A stretch of 10,913 nt of DNA from Myxococcales bacterium UBA1238 (GTDB lineage Bacteria > Myxococcota_A > Bradymonadia > UBA7976 > UBA1532). This document shows, piece by piece, positions 1-6,322 of the stretch. A program made the position numbers and the translations under genes. The first letter of the stretch is position 1. Each line of letters opens with the position of its first letter. The notes under the pieces were generated by a model. That model did no database searches and was not told the DNA's origin. It saw only the letters and a program-made list of their open reading frames with translations. The DNA is taken from the NCBI GenBank assembly GCA_002309015.1, contig DBWM01000022.1:1-10913 (forward strand), given 5' to 3'.

Positions 1-503
1 TTTGTCCGCATCGAGCATGCTGTGCAAGTCGAGCGGGCCGTCCCAGGGCTCGGGGCCGTAGTAAATGGTGAGCGTAAACACAGGGAGCAGGCGATCTTCT
101 TTATAGAACCCCGAGAGATACTCGTCGCCCGACTCCGGTACATCGTTTGCGGCCCGGTGGCGCATCGCAACCTCTTTGATTTGGGCCTCGTATTGCATCG
201 CGTCGTAGACCATCGTGCGGATCGGCATCGCGTAATGGACGTTTGTTTGGTTTTCTATCCCGAGCAGGATGTAAGTCGCGCGGTCGTCCTGCATGTCGCG
301 TGCTTTAAGAGATCGCGCATGCGCTCTACCTGCTGCGACTTTTGCCCTTTGCCGTAGGGGGCGGCAATCAGGTTGGGATCGAGAGGCTTGAGCTTTTCGG
401 GCTTAATGACCTGGCGGCCGTCGTAGAGGTAGAAGTTGAACGCGTCCGCAAAGCGGCGGTTGTCCTGCATGTAGGCTTTGGTTGCGGCGTCCTTATCGCG
501 CAT
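1..503 (-). pseudogene. Rpn-family / PD-(D/E)XK nuclease 'transposase', frameshifted and cut by the window edge
   Basis: I recognise the N-terminal stretch (MQDNRRFADAFNF, then YDGRQVIKPEKLKPLDP) and a second stretch in another frame (YILLGIENQTNVHYAMP, YEAQIKEV, EYLSGFYKEDRLLPV, TLTIYYGPEPWDGP). Together they read like the Rpn/PD-(D/E)XK nuclease family often annotated as putative transposase, whose members nick DNA and promote RecA-independent recombination. The nuclease core is visible: the Asp in FADAF (about residue 20) and the E-x-Q of GIENQ. The first frame runs 503 to about 296 (about 70 residues) and otherwise stops at 255; the second runs from about 297 to the left edge without a stop. 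One missing base near 294-300 explains the switch. Start: ATG at 503 with AGAGG at 509-513 and a 5-nt spacer; a GTG at 509 lies inside that ribosome site. The family is common and multi-copy in gut bacteria, so transfer is possible. A sequencing error instead of a true pseudogene cannot be excluded. The 3' end is outside the window. Confidence 0.75.
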
Positions 504-632
504 CTGCACCTCTAAAATAGGGGAGTCATGCGCGCTGTATGCGTTGAGGCTGAACGGAAGGCAAGCGGTTTTTTATGGAGACGGGGCTTATGTTCAGAAA
601 AATGGCGATCGCAACGTGGAGCGTATGGCAGT

Positions 633-701
633 AGGGGAGTCCATGATGCAACGCAAGGAATCAGGGGGCGTTGCGCATTGGGCTCAATGAACGCTGGGTG
701 G
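633..701 (-). pseudogene. Decayed remnant of the FISUMP/EGF lipoprotein beyond its present stop codon
   Basis: Reading on past the TAG at 704-702 in the same frame gives PPSVH, a TGA, and after a short gap SLRCIMDSP. The first piece aligns with the repeat PPCVHG found twice upstream in the gene; the plus-strand DNA at 688-735 matches 1783-1830 at about 43 of 48 bases. The second piece matches the end of the FISUMP domain (SVRCIMDHP); 641-660 and 4901-4920 agree at 17 of 20 bases in the same codon phase. This looks like a former extension of the protein from which most of a sixth FISUMP domain was deleted. The rest of 504-632 holds no recognisable gene, only the ribosome site and presumably the promoter of the nuclease gene. 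Confidence 0.6.
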
Positions 702-735
702 CTATTGCTGGTCGCAGTTATCGCCGTACCAACCC
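688..735 (-). repeat. Third, truncated copy of the DNC-D-LEE-PPCVHG repeat, spanning the stop codon
   Basis: This 48-bp stretch matches 1783-1830 and 2692-2739 at about 90%. The matching codons read Leu-Glu-Glu in the two intact copies and Gln-Gln-stop here, so the present end of the gene lies inside a repeat unit. Confidence 0.8.
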
Positions 736-3700
736 TGTTCGCAGGCGATGCATTGGCCATCACCGTTCTGTCCGTCCCGGCAGATGCCATGTTTACAGGT
801 ACAGGGCTGGTCGCAGTTCGCGCCGAAGAAACCCTCCGAACAGGGGGGATCCATCACACAGCGGACTGATTTATAATAGTTATCTCCCGTTTCGTAGCTC
901 AATTTGAATTGATTAGCGTCTATTAAGGCATCAGAACAGGCATAAGCTCCAGGTTCATTGCCTGGACGGGGAGCCCAGAAAAAGCTCCTCTTACCAAAGA
1001 GCTTCCAATTTTCTTCGTCGAGGTTTTCGGTTTTTAACTTATAGAAGTAGCCTGCAGGTAATGCACCAAAGCCCAGGTCATCGGTCCCTGGAGGCTCTTG
1101 ATCGGGCTCTTGGTTCCATGCGGGTGAGCGTGCGAGCAGAGTCAGGGCTCCATGCGCATTCGCATAATCGGAGAGGGGTAGAAAGTCTTCCCTGGTGGAC
1201 ACATGCCAGCCTGCGGGGCAAAAGCCTTCGGCCTGGATCGTGGGTCTGTTGTAAAGCAAACCATAGATGTCATCGTTCTCTTCGGAATTGTTGGCATGCC
1301 CGTAGTAGTCATCGGTTTTGCGGCGGTAATTTTCACCCATCCAGAGCTTGTCGCCGATTTGGACGATCTGATAGGTCTCGGTCTGACCATCACGGGTTTC
1401 GGTCAGCTGACAGTCGCTCGCATCGGCCTGATCATATTCTCCGCCGGGGCGGGTGCAGATCAGGCAGTCTCCGTCTTTGTCTTTCCAGACGCAGTGATCG
1501 CAGTTCTTGCCCCGGTAACCGGGCTCGCATGCACCGATGCAGGTACCGTCGCCGTCAGGACCTTCATTGGGCGTCCCGGTGCCATGCGCGCAGGTGACTT
1601 CCTCTTTGCAGTCGGGGCCAAACCAACCCGATTCGCATGCGGTGCAGGTGCCGTCGCCGTCAGGACCTTCCCTGGGCGTTCCGATACCGTGTTCGCAGGT
1701 GACTTCCTTTTCGCAGTCGCGACCAAACCAACCCGATTCGTTGCATGAACTGCAGTGGCCCAAACCAGAGTCAGGCGTGCCGTGAACGCAGGGAGGCTCT
1801 TCCAGGTCGCAGTTATCGCCGTACCAACCCGATTCGCAGGATAAGCAGAGGCCATCACCGTTTCGTCCGTCGTTGCAGATTCCGTGCTGGCAGGTGCAGG
1901 GGGTTCGGTTTTGGCCAAAGTGATCTTCTGGGTACGGGTCGTCTTTAATACAGCGGACAGAATATGCATATCGCGAGTTTTTATATTCAAATGACGCCTC
2001 CCATGAATCGCGAGCTACAGTTAGAATGAAATTGGAATCTGTCCAGAAATAAGCTTCTGAGCCAAAGTTGAGTGTTTCATCCGTCAGGTAGAAGCCGGCT
2101 CGCCCTGAAAGCAAGATGTTAAAGCCCAACTCATCAGTGCCTTGATCGGATTCTCCGACGAGGGCCCTGATGCCTTCCGTCGTATGTTCAGTTGCGTAAT
2201 CGAGGAGCGTTTGGAACTCCTCCTGTGAAGGTACATGCCAGCCTGCAGGACAAGATGTAGGATAGAAGTGATCGTAGAGCAAGCCGTGGATTGAATCGTT
2301 GGCTTCTGAATTGTTGGCGTGTGTATAGCTACCGGTCCTGCGTCGGGAGTTTTCTGCCATCCAGACCTGATCGCCGATGGTGACGATCTGATAGGTGTCG
2401 GTCTGTCCTTTGTGCGTATCGGTGATGCTGCATGTGCTCGCATCAGCCTGATCATAGTTGCCGTCAGGCCTCGTGCAGACGAAGCAGCTGCCTCTCTCGC
2501 CAGTCATCACGCAGTGATCGCAGTTCTTGCCGTAGTACCCTGGTTCGCATGCAGAACAATGGCCATCGCCATTGGGGCCGAGGCTCGGTGTGCCGTGTTC
2601 GCTGCAGGTGATTTCCCGATCGCAGTCGGGACCAGCCCAACCCGATTCGCTGCATGAACTGCAGTGGCCTAAGACAGAGTCAGGCGTGCCGTGAACGCAG
2701 GGTGGCTCTTCCAGGTCGCAGTTATCGCCATACCAACCCTGTTTGCATGCGGAGCAATGGCCGTCGCCATCGGGACCATCATTGGGGGTTCCAATGCCGT
2801 GAGCGCTGCAGGTGACTTCCCGATCGCAGTTGGGACCAAACCAGCCCGATTCGCATGCGGTGCAATGACCGTCACCTTCGGGGTCTTCGTTGGCAGTTCC
2901 GTGAACGCTGCAGGTGATTTTCTGATCGCATTCGGAACCAAACCAACCCGGTTCAGGACATGAGGTGCGTTTCTGAATACAGCGTACCGAGTTGATCCAG
3001 TTTGTATCTCCGTGTTCTACGATCATCGCACTCGTCTCGTTGATCACGAAGGTTGCTGGTGTTGCCTGAGGATCACTCAGAGACAAAAAATTGGCCCTTT
3101 CGCCACGGAAGACGTCGCTGCAGTCATCGCCTGAAACTGTAGTTCCCCAGCATAAGCCTGAAGGGAGGGCCCCGAAGCCAAATTCATCCTGGCCTTGATT
3201 GGGAAAGTCTTCCCAATCAAGGGATTTTGCGATTAGAGCCAGGGTATTGCTTGAGCCCGTTCGGTGCTGTTTCACATAATTGAGGAGCGCTTCAAATTCT
3301 TTTGTTGTCGGCATGCGCCAGCCTTCGGGGCAAAAATCGTCGGCAGTGACTGTTTCGAAATCGTAGAAGAAACCGTATGCTTCGATCCAATTGTTTATTC
3401 CTTTGTAGTGATGCCCGACGGCGCGGCGGTAGTTTTCGGCCATCCAGACCCGATCGTCAATCTGGACCACCTGATAGGTCTCGCCGTCGCGCGCATCGGT
3501 GATCTGGCAGTCGCTGGCAGTCGCTTGGTCATACTGTCCGCCGGGGCGGGTGCAGATCTTGTCGCAGGCTGCGCCGAACCGGCCGTTCACACAGCGATCA
3601 CAATTCTCTCCGCCATAGAGTGCTTCGCAGCTTCCCGGAATGCATTTGCCGTTCCCTTGAGGTCCGAGGCTCGGGGTGCCGTGTTCGCTGCAGGTCGTTT

Positions 3701-6092
3701 CGTTGCTCTCGCAGTTTTCGCCGAAATAGCCTTGTTCGCATTCGGAGCATTTGCCGTTGCCAGTGGCTCCGAGGCTCGGAGTGCCGTGTTCGCTGCAGGT
3801 TGGGACGTTGCTATCGCAGTTTTTGCCAAAATAGCCTTGTTCGCATTCGGAGCATTGGCCGTTGCCTGTGATTCCAAGGCTCGGGGTGCCGTGCTCGCTG
3901 CAGGTGACTTTCTTTTCGCAGTTGGGACCAGCCCATTCGGGTTCGCATTCGGAGCATTGGCCGTTGCCTGCGGGTCCGAGGCTTGGGGTGCCGTGTTCGC
4001 TGCATGTCACTTTGTTGCTTTCGCAGTTTTCGCCAAACCATCCCGGTTCGCAGGCAGTGCATTGACCGTTGCCGTCGGGACCTTCGTCGGCAGTGCCGTG
4101 CTCGCTGCAGGTGACAGGTTGATCGCAGTTTTCGCCAAAGAAACCCCGTTCAGGGCATGGGGGGCGTTTTTGAACGCAGCGCACCGAGAATGCCTCGTCC
4201 GCAGATGCGGCGTCAGAGAGGGTCACACCCACATTGTCGATGAGGCCGAAAGAGCCTGGGTACATCTGCGGATCGCTGCCTGATGAGCCCGTATCTTCGA
4301 TCAGAGACCAAAAAACGGAGGCTTCGCCGCGGTGGGTAGCGTTGCAGTCTTCGTTTAAATCTACATTGCATGTGCCAGCAGGGAGAGCGCCGAACCCAAA
4401 CTCATCCAGGCCTTCATCGGGATAATTGAACCAAAGAGGGGATTTCGCGATCAGCGCCAGCAAATCGCTTGAGCTCGTCCGGTTCTCTTTCACTTCCTCG
4501 AGGAGCTCTTTAAAGGCTCTTAGGGTCGGCATGCGCCAGCCTTCGGGGCAAAAGCCGCGGGCAGTGACCGTATCGAAATCATAAAGAAAACCGTAAGTTT
4601 CGACCCAATCTTCTCCCCCCTTATAATGATGCCCGATTTCGCGGCGGTAGTTTTCGGCCATCCAGGTACGACCTGCGATTTCTACGGTCTTATATCGGTT
4701 TCCCTCCTGATCGGTCACTGAGCCATAGAGATGATCGCAGTCAGGGCCGAAGTGATCTTCGTCGCATTGATCGCAGTGTTTGCTGCCAAAACCCGGGTCG
4801 CAGAGGCATCCGCTGCCGGTGTCGCCTTCATCGCAGATGCCGTGAACGCAGTTGCAGGGCTCACAGAATTTGCCGAACTGGCCCGCTGCGCAGGGATGAT
4901 CCATGATGCAGCGCACCGAAATGGCCACGCCGTTGTATGGGGGGCTCCAGAAGGCCATCTGATGAGGCAGAGAGAGCTCAAAACTGATTAAGAATTCCTC
5001 GTCTTCGGGGTATGAGGCCCAGAAATATGCGTTACGACCTGACGCTTCGTTGACACCGTTTCCATTATCTTTGATTTGGTTCATGCCTGCGGGCATGGCG
5101 CTGAAGCCGAAGTCATCGTTACCTGCTCCATCTCCCCATCGGGTAGAGTTGGCAATCAATGCCTGTAATGTGTATTCGCTCGTTTTATGTTCTACAGCAT
5201 ATTTTTCGAGCTGATTGAACTCACCTTCCGTAGGCAGATGCCAGCCTGCGGGACAAAAGTCTTCCGCTGTTGCGGTTGCATGGTCGTAGCGCCGACCGTA
5301 GAGCTTGTCGTTTTCGGCCGATTCGGTTCCAGACTCGAAACCGATCCGGAAGTTTCGGCCCGTGTCGCGGCGGTAGTTCTCGGCCATCCAGACCTGATCG
5401 CCAATCTGGACCACCTGATAAGTCTCGCCGTCGCGCGCATCGGTGATCTGGCAGTCGCTGGCCGTCGCCTGGTCATATTGTCCGCCGGGGCGCGTGCAGA
5501 TTTTGTCGCAGGATGCGCCAAAGCCGCCGTTCGTGCAGAGATCGCAGTTGTCTCCACCGTAAGGGGGTTCGCATTCATCGGTGCATTTGCCGTCGCCATT
5601 CAGGCCATCGTTGCAGGTGCCATGAACGCAGGTGCAAGGCGTGCATTGGGAACCAAAAGTGTTTGCAGGACAAACAGTTGCGTCTTCGGAGGCGTCGCCT
5701 GCATCTTCGGAGGCGTCGGAGCTGGAGCCGTCTTCGGAAGCGTCGCCAGCATCTTCGTGAGCAGCGTCGGAGCTGGAGCCATCATCGGAGGCGTCGCCTG
5801 CGTCCGCGAGGGTAGCGTCGGAGCTGGAGCCATCTTCGGAAGCGTCGCTCGCGTCCTCGGGGGTAGCGTCGGAGCTGGAGCCGTCTTCGGAGGCGTCGCC
5901 TGCGTCTTCGTGAGCAGCGTCGGTGGCGTCTTGTGAGGAAATGGCGTCTTCGGCAGAGGCTGCATCAGAGGAAAGGGCGTCGGTTTGCGGGTCATCGCCC
6001 GAATCGTCGCAGCCCAATGTGAGCAAAATGGAGATCAAAAGGAGAGCGAGGAACGGAAAACCGCCGCGAGATTTGAGGAATGAAAAGTCCAC
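702..6092 (-). CDS. Giant modular lipoprotein with five FISUMP domains and EGF/laminin-like Cys-rich repeats
   Basis: Predicted secreted, lipid-anchored surface protein of about 1,796 residues; ligand and role unknown. Residues 1-27 form a signal peptide (FLKSR, then FPFLALLLISILLTLG) ending at lipobox Cys28, though TLGC is not a perfect lipobox. Residues 29-137 are an acidic Asp/Ser/Ala stalk. Five FISUMP domains follow at about 215-398, 457-640, 863-1042, 1222-1383 and 1561-1748. Each carries WM(A/G)EN(Y/S)RR, CP(A/E)GW and a closing SVRC(I/V). Between them lie EGF-like blocks (about 138-211, 399-456, 641-862, 1043-1221, 1384-1560, 1749-1796) built on units of the type TCSEHGTPSLG...GNGQC..CE.G(W/Y)FG.NC. 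A hinge CTRP(G/D)G.YDQA precedes domains 1, 3, 4 and 5 but not 2. I chose GTG at 6092 because GGAG (6099-6102) sits 6 nt upstream; TTG at 6113 is in frame but has a poor ribosome site. The protein ends within an EGF repeat at a mutational stop. FISUMP proteins are known from Fibrobacter and other bacteria, generally as secreted or surface proteins; adhesion or glycan binding here is only a guess. Confidence 0.9.
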   Translation of the reverse strand: MDFSFLKSRGGFPFLALLLISILLTLGCDDSGDDPQTDALSSDAASAEDAISSQDATDAAHEDAGDASEDGSSSDATPEDASDASEDGSSSDATLADAGDASDDGSSSDAAHEDAGDASEDGSSSDASEDAGDASEDATVCPANTFGSQCTPCTCVHGTCNDGLNGDGKCTDECEPPYGGDNCDLCTNGGFGASCDKICTRPGGQYDQATASDCQITDARDGETYQVVQIGDQVWMAENYRRDTGRNFRIGFESGTESAENDKLYGRRYDHATATAEDFCPAGWHLPTEGEFNQLEKYAVEHKTSEYTLQALIANSTRWGDGAGNDDFGFSAMPAGMNQIKDNGNGVNEASGRNAYFWASYPEDEEFLISFELSLPHQMAFWSPPYNGVAISVRCIMDHPCAAGQFGKFCEPCNCVHGICDEGDTGSGCLCDPGFGSKHCDQCDEDHFGPDCDHLYGSVTDQEGNRYKTVEIAGRTWMAENYRREIGHHYKGGEDWVETYGFLYDFDTVTARGFCPEGWRMPTLRAFKELLEEVKENRTSSSDLLALIAKSPLWFNYPDEGLDEFGFGALPAGTCNVDLNEDCNATHRGEASVFWSLIEDTGSSGSDPQMYPGSFGLIDNVGVTLSDAASADEAFSVRCVQKRPPCPERGFFGENCDQPVTCSEHGTADEGPDGNGQCTACEPGWFGENCESNKVTCSEHGTPSLGPAGNGQCSECEPEWAGPNCEKKVTCSEHGTPSLGITGNGQCSECEQGYFGKNCDSNVPTCSEHGTPSLGATGNGKCSECEQGYFGENCESNETTCSEHGTPSLGPQGNGKCIPGSCEALYGGENCDRCVNGRFGAACDKICTRPGGQYDQATASDCQITDARDGETYQVVQIDDRVWMAENYRRAVGHHYKGINNWIEAYGFFYDFETVTADDFCPEGWRMPTTKEFEALLNYVKQHRTGSSNTLALIAKSLDWEDFPNQGQDEFGFGALPSGLCWGTTVSGDDCSDVFRGERANFLSLSDPQATPATFVINETSAMIVEHGDTNWINSVRCIQKRTSCPEPGWFGSECDQKITCSVHGTANEDPEGDGHCTACESGWFGPNCDREVTCSAHGIGTPNDGPDGDGHCSACKQGWYGDNCDLEEPPCVHGTPDSVLGHCSSCSESGWAGPDCDREITCSEHGTPSLGPNGDGHCSACEPGYYGKNCDHCVMTGERGSCFVCTRPDGNYDQADASTCSITDTHKGQTDTYQIVTIGDQVWMAENSRRRTGSYTHANNSEANDSIHGLLYDHFYPTSCPAGWHVPSQEEFQTLLDYATEHTTEGIRALVGESDQGTDELGFNILLSGRAGFYLTDETLNFGSEAYFWTDSNFILTVARDSWEASFEYKNSRYAYSVRCIKDDPYPEDHFGQNRTPCTCQHGICNDGRNGDGLCLSCESGWYGDNCDLEEPPCVHGTPDSGLGHCSSCNESGWFGRDCEKEVTCEHGIGTPREGPDGDGTCTACESGWFGPDCKEEVTCAHGTGTPNEGPDGDGTCIGACEPGYRGKNCDHCVWKDKDGDCLICTRPGGEYDQADASDCQLTETRDGQTETYQIVQIGDKLWMGENYRRKTDDYYGHANNSEENDDIYGLLYNRPTIQAEGFCPAGWHVSTREDFLPLSDYANAHGALTLLARSPAWNQEPDQEPPGTDDLGFGALPAGYFYKLKTENLDEENWKLFGKRSFFWAPRPGNEPGAYACSDALIDANQFKLSYETGDNYYKSVRCVMDPPCSEGFFGANCDQPCTCKHGICRDGQNGDGQCIACEQGWYGDNCDQQ
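1735..1830 (-). repeat. 96-bp direct repeat, copy 1 (EGF-like unit GDNCDLEEPPCVHGTPDS)
   Basis: About 94% identical (6 differences by eye) to 2644-2739, offset 909 bp. It encodes the same EGF-like segment before FISUMP domain 5 as copy 2 does before domain 4, indicating recent duplication or gene conversion inside the gene. Confidence 0.85.
2644..2739 (-). repeat. 96-bp direct repeat, copy 2
   Basis: Partner of 1735-1830. The flanking units (WFG or WAG followed by CD/CE and a charged pair) are similar but less conserved, so the identity peaks in this 96-bp core. Confidence 0.85.
3424..3575 (-). repeat. 152-bp direct repeat, copy 1 (start of FISUMP domain 3 and its hinge)
   Basis: About 10 differences in 152 bp against 5368-5519 (offset 1944 bp). 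It encodes the stretch from KICTRPGGQYDQATASDC through TYQVVQI to WMAENYRR, nearly residue for residue the same as the start of domain 1. Identity falls sharply after the RR codons. Confidence 0.85.
3600..4115 (-). repeat. Five tandem 105-bp (35-residue) EGF-like units
   Basis: The plus-strand word gtgccgtg recurs at 3676, 3781, 3886, 3988 and 4093, spacings of 105, 105, 102 and 105 bp. Each unit encodes (V/P/T)TCSEHGT.....GNG(Q/K)C..CE....G.NC with six cysteines; the 102-bp spacing is a unit one residue shorter. The last unit ends in a variant (CIPGSCEALYGGENC) that leads into the FISUMP domain 3 hinge. The number of units is likely to vary between strains. Confidence 0.9.
5368..5519 (-). 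repeat. 152-bp direct repeat, copy 2 (start of FISUMP domain 1 and its hinge)
   Basis: Partner of 3424-3575. Most of the few differences are third-position changes, so the copies have been kept similar at the protein level as well as being recent. Confidence 0.85.
5700..5916 (-). repeat. 51-bp minisatellite encoding the acidic stalk
   Basis: The plus-strand word gcgtcggagctggagcc occurs at 5713, 5764, 5815 and 5866, exactly 51 bp apart. It encodes the 17-residue unit DASEDGSSSDATPEDAS and close variants. The stalk has no Lys or Arg and directly follows the lipidated cysteine, so it probably acts as an extended spacer holding the folded domains away from the membrane. The in-frame period allows length change without frameshift. 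Confidence 0.9.
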
Positions 6093-6098
6093 GATGCG

Positions 6099-6102
6099 CT
6101 CC
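6099..6102 (-). promoter_or_regulatory. Ribosome binding site that sets the lipoprotein start
   Basis: GGAG on the minus strand, 6 nt before GTG at 6092. The alternative TTG at 6113 has only AAAGG about 11 nt upstream, and would add seven residues (MNDVERI) before a signal peptide that is already complete without them. Confidence 0.6.
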
Positions 6103-6120
6103 ACGTCGTTCAACGAGATG

Positions 6121-6198
6121 GAGGCCTTTTAGAGGCTAAATCGCGAAAATACAATTACAATGTTACAATTTGAATCCAACTTGGGAGGAAAAGGCCTC
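6121..6198. repeat. Perfect 10-bp inverted repeat flanking the lipoprotein promoter
   Basis: GAGGCCTTTT at 6121-6130 and its exact reverse complement AAAAGGCCTC at 6189-6198 enclose 58 bp that contain the candidate promoter. Only the left arm would lie in the transcript, so an RNA hairpin is unlikely; paired protein-binding sites are the more natural reading. The core AGGCCT of each arm is itself palindromic. Confidence 0.55.
6146..6174 (-). promoter_or_regulatory. Candidate sigma70-type promoter of the lipoprotein gene
   Basis: Minus-strand TTCAAA (6174-6169) and TATTTT (6151-6146) are separated by 17 bp, each matching 4 of 6 consensus bases, in the only strongly AT-rich stretch of the intergenic region. 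The predicted start near 6139 would give a leader of about 45 nt. Sigma specificity in this organism is unknown. Confidence 0.4.
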
Positions 6199-6265
6199 TG
6201 GCGGCATGTGAGCTTCGTCGATTGCTCTAAAGTCAGATACCTTTTGTGGGCTTGCGCGGACGGGG

Positions 6266-6298
6266 GTGGGCGATTAAAACGCAATTTTTAACGCCCAC
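6266..6298 (+). promoter_or_regulatory. Long inverted repeat just upstream of the acyl-CoA synthetase gene
   Basis: GTGGGCG-A-TTAAAA (6266-6279), a 6-nt centre, then TTTTAACGCCCAC (6286-6298): 13 paired bases with one bulged A. It ends 12 nt before the AGGAG of the next gene. It could be an operator for a repressor of the synthetase-hydrolase operon or a leader hairpin. It does not look like a terminator, because no plus-strand gene lies upstream and no T-tract follows. Confidence 0.6.
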
Positions 6299-6322
6299 GT
6301 TTAATACGCGAGGAGAGTGGAG

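Noticed and set aside
294..316. Programmed -1 frameshift in the nuclease gene at C TTA AAG
   Set aside because: The direction fits, but the heptamer does not match X XXY YYZ, no stimulatory hairpin was evident, and this family is not known to use frameshifting; a mutation or read error is simpler.
560..600. Possible terminator at the T-run near 570-575
   Set aside because: No GC-rich stem precedes the T-run on the plus strand or the A-run on the minus strand.
633..704. TAG readthrough extending the lipoprotein
   Set aside because: A TGA follows five codons later and the downstream homology is broken by a deletion, so readthrough would add almost nothing.
3600..4115. CRISPR-like regularly spaced repeats
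   Set aside because: The whole 105-bp period is coding and conserved as EGF-like units; there are no unique spacers between short palindromic repeats.
3264..4283. 339-codon open frame on the plus strand, opposite the lipoprotein's EGF repeats
   Set aside because: Its Ala/Phe/Val-rich product repeats with the same 105-bp period as the EGF units and has no recognisable domain; it is an antisense shadow of a repetitive gene.
5187..5936. 249-codon plus-strand open frame opposite the acidic stalk
   Set aside because: The repeated GSVGAGA-like product is the antisense reading of the 51-bp minisatellite; the minus-strand frame has signal peptide, lipobox and domains.
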